Origin: Saprospiraceae bacterium | GTDB taxonomy: Bacteria > Bacteroidota > Bacteroidia > Chitinophagales > Saprospiraceae | Length of the DNA: 16,737 nucleotides | Reading direction: 5' to 3' | Assembly (NCBI GenBank): GCA_016710585.1 | Contig: JADJVN010000035.1 | Coordinates: 1-16,737 of the forward strand | In this document: piece after piece, positions 8,077-16,711 of the stretch | Layout of the letters: the number at the start of each line of letters is the position of its first letter | How positions within the stretch are numbered: position 1 is the stretch's first letter | The notes under the pieces: generated by a model | Databases searched by the model: none | What the model saw: only the letters and a program-made list of their open reading frames with translations | What the model was told of the DNA's origin: nothing | Made by a program: the position numbers and the translations under genes

Positions 8077-10958
8077 TTATTTTAACAAAGTAACATCTCC
8101 TTTTTAAAATTATTTTTGGACAATATGTAGATTGAATTTCAAAGTAGTAAACATAAACACTTGATTAACTTCTTTCCCTTTGAAAGATCCATCCCAACCT
8201 TTAGCTTTTGGATCAGATGTTGAGTATAATAAGTTTCCCCAACGATCAAAAATAGTAAAGAGAAATTTTTCAATATTTTCTTCGTCTATGATTGGAAAAA
8301 AGTAGTCATTCAGTCCATCATAATTTGGACTAAAAACATTTGGAATAAAATAATTAGAATTGAATTGTATAGTGATACTATCTAATAATTCACATCCATG
8401 TTCATCAATAATTTTTGCCCAATAAGTCCCGCTTTCAGAGATCCTTTTTACTGGATTAGTTGAATTGTCAGACCATTGCAATAATTGGCCTTGAGGAAAT
8501 AAAGTAATCTCATTAGTTTGGCACACAATGGTATCAGGTGCAAAAAATAAGGATTTGCATATTTTAAATCTAGGATGACGATGCTATCACACGATGAACT
8601 GGATTGTAGTGTATCATGATATATTCTGGACTATTAATTTTATTTCCTTGGATTAATACAAATTGGTCTGGGCATAAGAATACATTTTGCTTGCTAACTT
8701 GATTTGGATTAACTTTCAAGTTTAGATTAATGATGCTATCACATCCAAGTGAAGTCTTAAATGAATCAATATAAAATCCAGATTTGGCATGGCCGAGATA
8801 ATTTTCTCCTTCACAAATTGAAATAGAATTTGTTAAATTATAGATTGGATTAATCTTTAAATCTAAAAATATAATACTATCGCATCCATGAATTGAGGTG
8901 AATGAGTCGATATAGATTCCTTGATTTGAATGACCATTGAAATTTTCTCCAAAACATAATGATATTTCCAAGATTAGATTGATGTTTTGGGTAAAATTAA
9001 TCTCAGAATTGCTAGACTATCACAACCAAAAGTAGATTGGAATGTATCAATATAAATTCCAGATCTAGAATGACCCTGATAGGATTCTCCTTCACACAGA
9101 TTAATGCTTGAATTGCTACTAGACACCGGATGGAATATTAATTCTGTATTCAATATACTATCGCATCCTGAAATACTATTAAATGTATCGACATAAATCC
9201 CAGTTTGATTATGTCCATTGTAATTTTGTCCTTCATAAATCAATCTTTTGAAATATTTTATAAATTGGAGTTACTGATAAATTCAATTTGACAATACTGT
9301 CACAAGACAAAATAGATTGAAACGTATCAATATAAATTCCAGAAACCTTATGCCCATTATAACTGGAGCCTTCACATATGATTTGTGTAATAAAATGCTC
9401 ATATTTAGGAGTTACATTTAAGTTTAAAATGCGAATACTATCACATCCATTTGAAATCATGAATGTATCTTTATAAATCCCACTTTTAGTATACCCGTAA
9501 TATGACTCACCTTCGCAAATATTTGTAGTTAAATTATTTGATTTACTCATAAAAATAGTAATATCCAAATTCTGGATACTATCGCATCCATTAATAGTAG
9601 TCATAGTGTCAGAATAAAATCCTGCTTTTGAATAACCTTTATAACTTTGACCTTGACATAAACTAATTTGTAAAGTATCATTATAAATTGAATGAAATGT
9701 CAAGTTTGTTATTTCAATACTGTCACATCCCAGAACAGTTTTAAAGGTATCTCTATATAAACCTGACTTATTGTAATTCTTGTAAACTTGTCCTTCACAT
9801 AAGTCGATTATTTTAGAGTTTATAATCGCTGGAGTAACTGTCAGGGCTATATTAATTATACTATCATCCGGCTGAATTTTTTAAACTATCAATGAAATAT
9901 TCACCAGATTTAGAGTAGCCTTTATAAATTTGCCCTTCACAAATTGTGTTATAGAGCCAGACTTTGTAACTGTTAGATAATGTTAAATCTAGAAATACTG
10001 TACTATCACAACCTTTTTTTGTTGTATATTTTATTTCATATGTTCCTGATTTATCAAATGTTAAATATCTCTGAACATCACATAATTTTTTTGTAATTTT
10101 AGTCTTTAAACTAAGCTCACAATCAAGTGTTGGCACTCCAAAACTCCATCCAGACCATAAAGGTTTCCCATAAAAATTTGAATTTGTCTCTGTTTTTAGA
10201 AATTGATCCCCTAGCTTCATCAGCTTTAAAAAATGCTACCAATCCTGTAGTGTCTGGAAAACAAAGATTCATGTTGTCTTGAATTTGCTTTTGACTTCGC
10301 ACTGTTTTCCAAAATCGTATTTCATCAATATCTGCATTTATACCAAAATCACCTAATGTGCTTTCAGCCCAAGGAGATAAGTTGCCAATATGAGTTTCAT
10401 GGTTTGATGCTAATCTGTGGTCTGTAATATAGGAAGGTAAATTTTGAGTGTTCAATAAATTTCCATCCAAATATAAATGCATCTTTTTCCATCATAATCA
10501 CAAACAGCAGCTACATGATACCATCTGTTGATGACTAAAATTTTGTGGAGATTCAACATTAATAGTTCTATTCGCGAAACCATCATCTGATACTAAAAAG
10601 GAAAGTGCATTTGGAGTATTTCCCCAACCAAATCCTAAAATTATATCATGAAAAAAGTGGTTGATCTTCAGTGGCAATAATTACACTTTGATTTCTTATT
10701 GGTCCATTCAATTTAATCCAAGCTTCCCAAGTAAACCCATTAATATCATAGAATTGGCTAGTCCTCCTTTTTGAGGATCAAACTCACAGCACTTTTGCTC
10801 CCAAAAGTAAAGTTAAATGAATAAAAGCATGAGTTTTGAGCAAAAATAAATTTGGAATAAAAAAAATAAAGGATGATAATTCTAAATGTAACCAATTTTA
10901 AGTAAGACAATCTTATCCTATTAATGAATTGAAATGATTTAAAATTCACCCTAGGCAT
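8077..10958 (-). CDS. T9SS type B secreted protein: LamG-like domain, ten 47-residue GCDSI repeats, gliding-motility-type C-terminus (frameshifted)
   Basis: From ATG 10958 there is a long hydrophobic N-terminus (YLKLVTFRIIILYFFYSKFI then FAQ). A LamG/concanavalin-like domain follows at about 10200-10800: NGFTWEAWIKLNGPIRNQSV, HDIILGFGWGNTPNAL, WYHVAAVCDYDGK (shift repaired), MHLYLDGNLLNTQN, and INADIDEIRFWKTVRSQKQI. Next is the repeat region (8690-10090), then SDNSTNPVKRISESGTYWAK, NYFIPNVFSPNYDGLNDYFF, IFDRWGNLLYS and KGWDGSFKGKEVNQ. With two shifts repaired it ends YVYYFEIQSTYCPK...KGDVTLLK, stop at 8077-8079. The unrepaired frame stops at 8110. About 960 residues. Exported by T9SS and likely surface-anchored; the LamG domain suggests glycan or protein binding. 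Frame changes are near 8125, 8155, 8540-8640, 8975, 9245, 9870, 10210, 10490-10530, 10650 and 10750. Confidence 0.8.
8690..10090 (-). repeat. 141-bp coding tandem repeats (about 10 units of 47 residues)
   Basis: Each unit has the form (I/L)CEGxxYxGHxxSGxYxDTF, four to five residues, then GCDSIxxLxLxVxP and a variable tail. The CDSI codons fall near 10000, 9858, 9717, 9576, 9436, 9294, 9157, 9010, 8872 and 8731, a spacing close to 141 bases. An eleventh, degenerate unit (LCPDQFVLIQGNK...SCDSI) lies at about 8570-8690. Each unit carries two cysteines (CEG and GCDS), which suggests one disulphide per unit in a rod-like extracellular stalk. The disulphide idea is inference; units vary too much to be very recent duplications. 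Confidence 0.88.
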
Positions 10959-11051
10959 GAATTTTTTTAATGTTTGCTTATTGTTTTCATTACAAGTAGA
11001 TTAATATTGTCATAATATTTATATTAATTGACTATAATAAATTTCTAAAAT

Positions 11052-12677
11052 TTATTCCATCAGATAAATGTAATAACCAGAAACAATTTTATTTTTAGAT
11101 TGCAATTGACCTAATACATTGAATAGTTTGTAGGTAATGTTTTGTTCTAGAAAATCTTTTTAATTAAATCTAGTCATTTTATTAGGAATCTTATTTCTTG
11201 CTTGTGCATTATTTGTATAATTTGAATAATTTGCACAGCTTTCTATATACCTTCCATACCATGTGCAATCACCCTTTTTACAACACACGATATATGATTA
11301 TAGTAAGATCCCATCAAATGTACAAACGCTCCTTTTTGATGATTTGACCAAGTGATGTCATACTCCTTTGGATCAATAAGTTGTCCATTTTTTGCAAACA
11401 ATGCAATGTAGTAATCACACGTTGGACCACAGATTGAAACACAAATTGGATCAGGAAATTGCAATGCGTTTGCTTTATCATAATCATCTTCACATGAGGA
11501 TAGTATTAGGTTAAAATCATCACAAGGACCATGACATTCCGAAGTCACGGTGTCTTGTATGATGTGTTTGCATACATCAGCAAGGACCTTAGTTTTTGGA
11601 AGATTTGGCTTCCAAGAATATTTTTTTGAAGTACATTCATATCTTGTACCATTTTTTACTTCAATTGGATTTTTATTGAATAGTTGGGTTGGTTTGGTTT
11701 CGCCTTTTTGGAAAATATTCCATAATATTTCATGTTTGTAATTTGCTTGAATCACTTGATTCAAATAATCTACCGCTGTTAATTTAATCATTCCAGAAGG
11801 CATACATTCTTTTAAAATTGTAATATTGCAGCTATCAGTTTTAAAGGAACTCCAAATGAAAGTGTCATGGCTTGGGCCCTTGACCCACATTAAGTCCAAG
11901 GCATTCATATCCATATATAAAAATCTTGATACATTAGAAGCGGACATCATAAATTCTGAGTAATCTGTCCCCATAGCGAGACTTACTGCATAGATATCTT
12001 TTGAGCCAGAAGGAAATGAAAGGTGTAAATCCTGCGACTGAACCTGCAGAGCTAAAATTTTTTGTAGATGAAAAACCAGGATTGCTCTTCAGATTTTTTC
12101 CAGAGAAATTTATACTATCTAAAAACCAACCGCTGGAATTATTATCAAGAATATTGAAATTGACCAATTCAGTAAAAGTATAGCCTGGAAAGTTCGTAGT
12201 TAAAAACTCAACACTTGCTGCTTTGACAGTAGTCGGAAATAAACCATTGAGCTTATTTGCTCGAGTTCCTGTTTGGTTTTGATCTAGATATATTTCAATT
12301 TCATATAAAAATCCTGTCCAACCTCCTATTGATTTTGTTGTGAAATACACATTAGTTGCCTCTTTATTTGTAGAGGGACATTTGCTCCAACATTATTTCC
12401 ATTAGGATCAGGCTTCAGCCAAGTCAAATGAACCCAAAGATTGTTGCCATAACTATCCATAACGGGGAAGTAGACTCCCTGCTCCTCCAAGAATGCCACC
12501 AGTAGTGCTATTTTGTCCACTGTTAAAATTAAAACTACTTAAGTTTTGACTGGAAGAAACTAAATCACCTCCGACTTTAGAGTAATATATTTCATTGTGG
12601 AAGTCGAGTTGGGAGAATAGAAAAAAGGGAAAAGTCAAAATCAATCCAATTAAGGTAGATTTAATGAGATTCGACAT
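11052..12677 (-). CDS. Unrecognised secreted protein with probable T9SS type A sorting tail (frameshifted)
   Basis: The ATG at 12677 gives MSNLIKSTLIGLILTFPFFL then FSQ, a clear signal peptide. I do not recognise the mature domain. It holds NNLWVHLTWLKPDPNGNNVG, TKSIGGWTGFLYEIEIYLDQ, FPGYTFTELVNFNILDNNSS, then a longer cysteine-containing half (11243-11974) with CHGPCDDFNLILSSCEDDYD and CVSICGPTCDYYIALFAKNG. After further shifts near 11260 and 11165 the frame ends ITYKLFNVLGQLQSKNKIVS then GYYIYLME, stop at 11052-11054. This has the (F)NVLGQ...SG(Y/I)Y pattern of Por_Secre_tail type A sorting domains. Unrepaired, the last long frame ends at 11243. About 540 residues. Other shifts lie near 12470, 12365 and 12005. 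It is probably exported by T9SS; function unknown. Confidence 0.62.
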
Positions 12678-12962
12678 AGTTTTTAATTTAAAGCTTAAAG
12701 TTAATAAAGTATTAGTTAGTATTCAATTTGAGCTAAATACATATTAATAATAAAATTAATATTTTAAAAATAATATTGTATTGACAAAAATTTAGACTAC
12801 AAGATAGCGAAAAAAACTTAATATTCCTAAAATTATTTTACATATTATATTAATTTATATATAAAAAAGTATAATATGTCAATTAGTTTTGTGATCTTTG
12901 TGTATTAAACCAGATTCTTTTTAAGAAAATTTAACCAATTGAATAATTTAAAACGGCTCAAG
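12678..12962. other. AT-rich divergent intergenic region
   Basis: 285 bases between the secreted-protein gene (start 12677, minus) and the first FkbM gene (start about 12963, plus). It is very AT-rich, with A and T runs, and should hold promoters for both. TAGTTTTG at 12884-12891 is an exact TAnnTTTG match on the plus strand, about 70 bases before the FkbM start, but lacks a TTTG at -33. I see no RNA gene and no coding frame. Confidence 0.45.
12884..12891 (+). promoter_or_regulatory. Possible -7 element for the glycan methyltransferase cluster
   Basis: TAGTTTTG matches TAnnTTTG exactly. It is the best such match upstream of the three-gene plus-strand cluster. No -33 partner is visible, so this is only a pointer. 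Confidence 0.25.
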
Positions 12963-13694
12963 ATGATAAAAAAATCTACAAAGTGCATTTCAGTTTTTGG
13001 GGTATGCATATAAAACATCCTAAGAAAAGTAAAAAACAAAAAACTTACTTTCTATAATACAAGCAGGAAAGTATTATTCACTGCTCAAGCATGTTGCCAA
13101 CAATAAAAAGACCAAATATTTGATGTCAGGAAATTTATGACATTGCAAAAAATATATCGGCCAGGAACAATAGCTTGGATGTTGGATCTAATTTTGGACA
13201 ATTAGCCGTTCTAATGTCAAAAATGGTTGGAGATAATGGTGCAGTTCATGCTTATGAAGCAGACGATTTTGTTTTCGAAATATTGGAAAAAAATATTCAA
13301 TTAAATTCAAAAAACATTATAGCACATTTTGGCGCTGTGCATGAAAATAATACTGAAACATTATATTTTCCTGTACAAGATTTTGAAAGATTTGGAACAT
13401 ATGGTTCTTATGGAATTGATTATTCAACAAACAAAGGAAGACCTGTAAAAACCATAATGGTTGATGATACTGAGTTTGAATTGCCAGTAAGTTTTATTAA
13501 AGTTGATGTGCAAGGTGGAGATTTGTTAGCATTAAAAGGAGCTCGAAAAACAATTGAAAAATATAGAATGCCTATAATTTTTGAGTATGAATGGGTTTTT
13601 GAACAAAGTTAATCTTTGTTTTCAAGATGATGTTGATTTTGTAAGTTCCGTAAATTATAAATTCGATAGAGTGTTAATGGACAAAATTATTTAA
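12963..13694 (+). CDS. FkbM-family SAM-dependent methyltransferase (frameshifted)
   Basis: FkbM enzymes O-methylate sugars or other hydroxyls in glycans and natural products. ATG 12963 with one missing A in the A run gives MIKKIYKVHFSFWGMHIKHP. After shifts come YDIAKNISARNNSLDVGSNF and then GQLAVLMSK. (L)DVGSNFGQ is the SAM-binding loop (about residues 71-79), and AYEAD is the acidic end of the next strand. SFIKVDVQGGDLLALKGARK (about residues 178-197) is the FkbM signature, usually (K)(I/V)DVEGxExxxLxGA, here with DVQGGD. MPIIFEYE closes the fold. The central frame stops at 13612; a one-base shift continues into NLCFQDDVDFVSSVNYKFDR and a TAA at 13692-13694. About 243 residues, a typical size. 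The start is approximate. It lies 16 bases before the C-methyltransferase and is probably cotranscribed with it. Confidence 0.77.
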
Positions 13695-13710
13695 TCCTTC
13701 AAAATAAATT

Positions 13711-14938
13711 ATGTATACAGAAATCGAAAAATGCCGCATTAGTGGAAGTAAAAATTTAATAACTGTCTTGTCATTAGGTGAGCAATATCTCACTGGGGTG
13801 TTTCCAAAGAATAAGCATGAAGAGATCACTAAAGGTCCTCTGGATCTCGTTTGGTGCCCCGATAGTGGGCTATTGCAAATGAAGCAATCTTACAGTCTTG
13901 AAGAAATGTATGGTGATAATTATGGATATAGATCAGGGCTTATGCATCTATGGTAAGACATCTTACCAATAAGATCCATACATTAGAAAATTGTTAAATT
14001 AAGTGATTCTGATTTAGTAATAGACATAGGAAGCAATGATGCGACTTCTTTAAAGGCTTATCATGGTGCACATAAGAAAGTAGGAATTGATCCGACTGGT
14101 GTTAAGTTCAAAGAATTCTACATTGATGGAATTGATCTATTGCCCGACTTTTTTTCAGCAAAATTATTTAAAAATAGTTTTGGCTCACAGAAAGCAAAAA
14201 TAGTAACCTCGATTGCTATGTTTTACGATTTGGAGAGCCCAAAGGATTTTGTTCGAGATATTGAAGAAGTATTAGCTGATGATGGTATCTGGCATTTCGA
14301 ACAAAGTTATATGCCTTCGATGTTACGCACTAATTCATATGATACAATTTGTCATGAGCATTTGGAATTTTATTCATTTAAGGTAGTTAAAAATCTGCTG
14401 GAAGAATGCGGTATGCGAGTCTTAGATGTTCAAATGAATGCTATTAATGGCGGTAGTTTTGCAGTGACAGCTTGTAAACAAAAATCACAGTATAAATCTA
14501 ATACTCCAGTAATACAATGGATGTTGAGTCAAGAAAATGACATGGGACTCGATACTCCAAAGCCATATAGAGAGTTTGAAGAGCGAGTGTTTAAACATCG
14601 CAAAAATCTATTGGACCTAATAGAAGCTTTAGTGGCAGATGGAAAAAAAATATTTGGATATGGTGCTTCTACAAAGGGTAATGTTTTACTTCAGTTCTGT
14701 GGGTTGACCCCCGGCCCATATCCCATATATTGCTGAGGTCAATGAACAAAAATTTGGCTGCTATACTCCAGGAACAAATATCCCAATTATATCTGAGAAA
14801 GAAGCTCGTGCCATGAAGCCAGATTATTTTTTTGCGTTGCCTTGGCATTTTAAACATTCTATTTTAGAAAGGGAAAGAGAGTTTATGGAGCAAGGTGGGA
14901 AGTTTATTTTTCCTTTGCCTGAGATTGAAATTGTATAA
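13711..14938 (+). CDS. Class I SAM-dependent C-methyltransferase (three-domain sugar C-methyltransferase type, frameshifted)
   Basis: ATG 13711 opens MYTEIEKCRISGSKNLITVL, then LGEQYLTGVFPKN: the small zinc-binding N-terminal domain (PF08421 type), with WCPDSGLLQM and YSLEEMYGDNYGYRSGL after it. The central SAM-binding fold has DLVIDIGSNDATSLKAY (about residues 100-116), KVGIDPTG and IVTSIAMFYDLESPKDFVRD. SYDTICHEHLEFYS and INGGSFAVTACK are typical of the NovU/TylCIII-like group. The C-terminal domain (PF08484 type) has KKIFGYGASTKGNVLLQF (about residues 313-330), then after a shift in CCC near 14715 IPYIAEVNEQKFGCYTPGTN, and ends FIFPLPEIEIV at 14938. About 409 residues, full length for the family. 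Shifts also fall near 13945 and 13990. Such enzymes methylate a carbon of NDP-keto-sugars. The zinc motifs read CxxS (CRIS, CPDS) instead of CxxC. Confidence 0.88.
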
Positions 14939-14967
14939 GTGATTTTTAAACTGATTAAATTAAACTT

Positions 14968-15667
14968 GTGATTGAAATTATTAAAAGGGTAATTCGAAAA
15001 TTGGTTTTTAATAATCCCACACTATCGTATTCTCAAGCTGGAGAAGATGTTTTGATATTTTATTTGCTGAGCGATATTGGCATTAGAAATATTAAATATT
15101 TAGATATTGGTGCTAATAAACCTATCAATGGAAATAACACGTATCTTTTCTATACTAAAGGTAACAGTGGTGTCCTAGTTGAAGCTGATCCGTCTTTAAT
15201 TCCTAGTTTAAAGAATCATAGAAAAAGATAAAGTACTAAACATTGGAGTTGCTGTTAGTGAAGAGAAAGAAATGGAATTTTATAAATTCAATGAACCTGC
15301 AATAAATACCTTTAATAAAGAGGAAGCACTAAAACGTGATAAGCAAGGATTACATAAAATTGTAAGCACTGTCAAAATTCCTTTGATTTCAATTAATGAG
15401 TTAATTAAAAATAATTTTGAGTCATACCCTGACTTTTTATCTATCGATATTGAAGGATTAGATCTTGAAGTAATAAAGTCCATAGACATAGAAAAATATC
15501 CAATCCCTATAATTTGTGTAGAGACCTGTCAATATAGCACCAATCATATTCGACCTAAGGATTTGAGTATTGGAGAATTTATGAAGTCAATTGGTTATTT
15601 TGCTTATGGAGATACCTATATCAATACTATATTTGTTAATGAAAATTGGTTCAAGAGTAAGCTATAG
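14968..15667 (+). CDS. Second FkbM-family methyltransferase (one frameshift)
   Basis: It starts at GTG 14968 (IEIIKRVIRKLVFNNPTLS) and runs SYSQAGEDVLIFYLLSDIG, then IKYLDIGANKPINGNNTYLF, where LDIGAN is the SAM-binding loop and the NNTYLFY stretch is typical of this subgroup. GVLVEADPSLIPSLKNHR holds the acidic ribose-binding position (VEAD). One missing A in the run at 15221-15225 breaks the frame; it resumes KDKVLNIGVAVSEEKEMEFY, PAINTFNKEEALKRDKQGLH, then FLSIDIEGLDLEVIKSIDIE (the FkbM D-x-E-G motif) and IPIICVETCQ. The end is VNENWFKSKL at 15667. About 233 residues. It lies 29 bases after the C-methyltransferase and 14 bases before the transposase. Likely role: O-methylation of a sugar in the same glycan. 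Confidence 0.85.
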
Positions 15668-15681
15668 AAAAAATTCTTTAC

Positions 15682-16155
15682 ATGTCAAATACATACACCC
15701 AAATTCATATCCACTTTGTTTTCGCAGTTAAATACAGACTTGCTCTTATTGACAAAAAATGGCAAGAAGAATTGTACAAATACATAACCGGTATTATTCA
15801 GAATAATAACCATAAATTGCTTATTATAAATGGGGTGGCAGACCATGTTCATCTTTTGATTGGAATGCGACCGACACAGTCAATTTCTGATTTGATGAAA
15901 GATACAAAGCAGTTTTCATCCAAGTGGATTAATGATAATAAAAAGACAAAATCAAGGTTTGAGTGGCAAGAAGGTTATGGCGCTTTTTCAATTGGCACAT
16001 CAGATATTGATCGTGTAGCTAAATATATTTCAAATCAAGAAGAACATCATAAAACCACAACATTCAAAAATGAATATTTAAGACTTCTACAAGATTTTAG
16101 TATTGAATATGAAGAGAAGTATATTTTAAAGAACCAGAATAATTTGATGGTGTAA
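15682..16155 (+). CDS. Y1 (HUH) transposase, IS200/IS605 TnpA-like or REP-associated (RAYT-like); intact
   Basis: 157 residues, a full uninterrupted frame from ATG 15682. The Y1 superfamily cuts and joins single-stranded DNA at hairpins. NGVADHVHLLIGM carries the metal-binding H-U-H (His55, His57). RVAKYISNQEEHHK carries the presumed nucleophile Tyr115 and, four residues on, Gln119, the same Y-x3-Q spacing as in known IS200-type TnpA. WQEGYGAFS (95-103) is conserved in the Bacteroidota branch. There is no tnpB. No hairpin is visible between the upstream stop (15667) and the ATG, so a normal left IS end is not seen. A hairpin begins at 16156, the base after the TAA (16153-16155), and starts an array of eleven. 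This context favours a RAYT-like role over a complete IS200 element. Confidence 0.9.
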   Translation: MSNTYTQIHIHFVFAVKYRLALIDKKWQEELYKYITGIIQNNNHKLLIINGVADHVHLLIGMRPTQSISDLMKDTKQFSSKWINDNKKTKSRFEWQEGYGAFSIGTSDIDRVAKYISNQEEHHKTTTFKNEYLRLLQDFSIEYEEKYILKNQNNLMV

Positions 16156-16711
16156 TCCCTACGGGACAAATTTTGTACCTAGTAATTTATCCAATATTAA
16201 AAGTCCCTACGGGACTTAATGAATCTATGAATAAAATGCACCCAAAATCAAAATTCAATGTCCCGTAGGGACAAAATATTGGTAGCATTATAATAAGAAA
16301 AAAACAAACCAATATGAAGTCCCTATGGGACAAAAGAGCAATAAGAATGGATGTAATACAATTATTGGAATGTCCCATAGGGACTATATATTGATAGCAT
16401 GGAAATAAGAAAAACAGAACAAGTCCCGTAGGGACTTAACCTCTTCCTACCATGTTTGAAAATGCACAAACCCAAAAGGTATAGTCCCTACGGGACAAGG
16501 ATTCTATTTGATGATATTTTCTACCAATATGAAGTCCCTATGGGACAAAAGAGCAATAAGAATGGATATAATACAATTATTGGAATGTCCCGTAGGGACT
16601 ATATATTGGTAGCATCATATTAAGAAAAACAAAAAAAGTCCCGTAGGGACTTAACCTTCTCCAACCATAATTGAAAATGCACGTATATTAAAGGTATAGT
16701 CCCTACGGGAC
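16156..16711. repeat. Array of eleven GTCCC-NNN-GGGAC palindromes (REP-like) 3' of the transposase
   Basis: Hairpins lie at 16156-16166 (stem shortened, ATCCC), 16203-16215, 16260-16272, 16319-16331, 16372-16384, 16423-16435, 16484-16496, 16534-16546, 16587-16599, 16638-16650 and 16699-16711. Loops are TAC, TAC, GTA, TAT, ATA, GTA, TAC, TAT, GTA, GTA and TAC, so both orientations occur. Spacers are 36-52 bases. All stems except the first are perfect 5-bp pairs. Some spacers share ATTGGTAG and TTAACCT with the left set at 6.3-6.6 kb. These are plausible substrates of the adjacent Y1 transposase (inference). No gene is seen in 16156-16737. Confidence 0.85.

Noticed and set aside
12001..12183. 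Plus-strand open frame in the type A secreted gene, and similarly 11550-11741
   Set aside because: Both are antisense to the longer minus-strand frame with signal peptide and sorting tail.
14669..14857. Minus-strand frame opposite the C-methyltransferase end, and similarly 15280-15489
   Set aside because: They overlap the conserved GYGASTKGN domain and the FkbM2 core on the plus strand.
566..15667. Stop-codon recoding or programmed frameshifting as the cause of the broken genes
   Set aside because: TAA, TAG and TGA all interrupt, shifts go both ways at ordinary homopolymer runs with no shared slippery site, and the transposase uses the standard code normally.
16187..16378. 63-codon minus-strand open frame across the hairpin array
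   Set aside because: It lies wholly in the palindromic repeat region, has no family resemblance, and is explained by chance.
16156..16711. Rho-independent terminators
   Set aside because: Stems are only 5 bp, most lack a following T run, and they occur many times in tandem without genes between; a minor effect on 3' ends remains possible.
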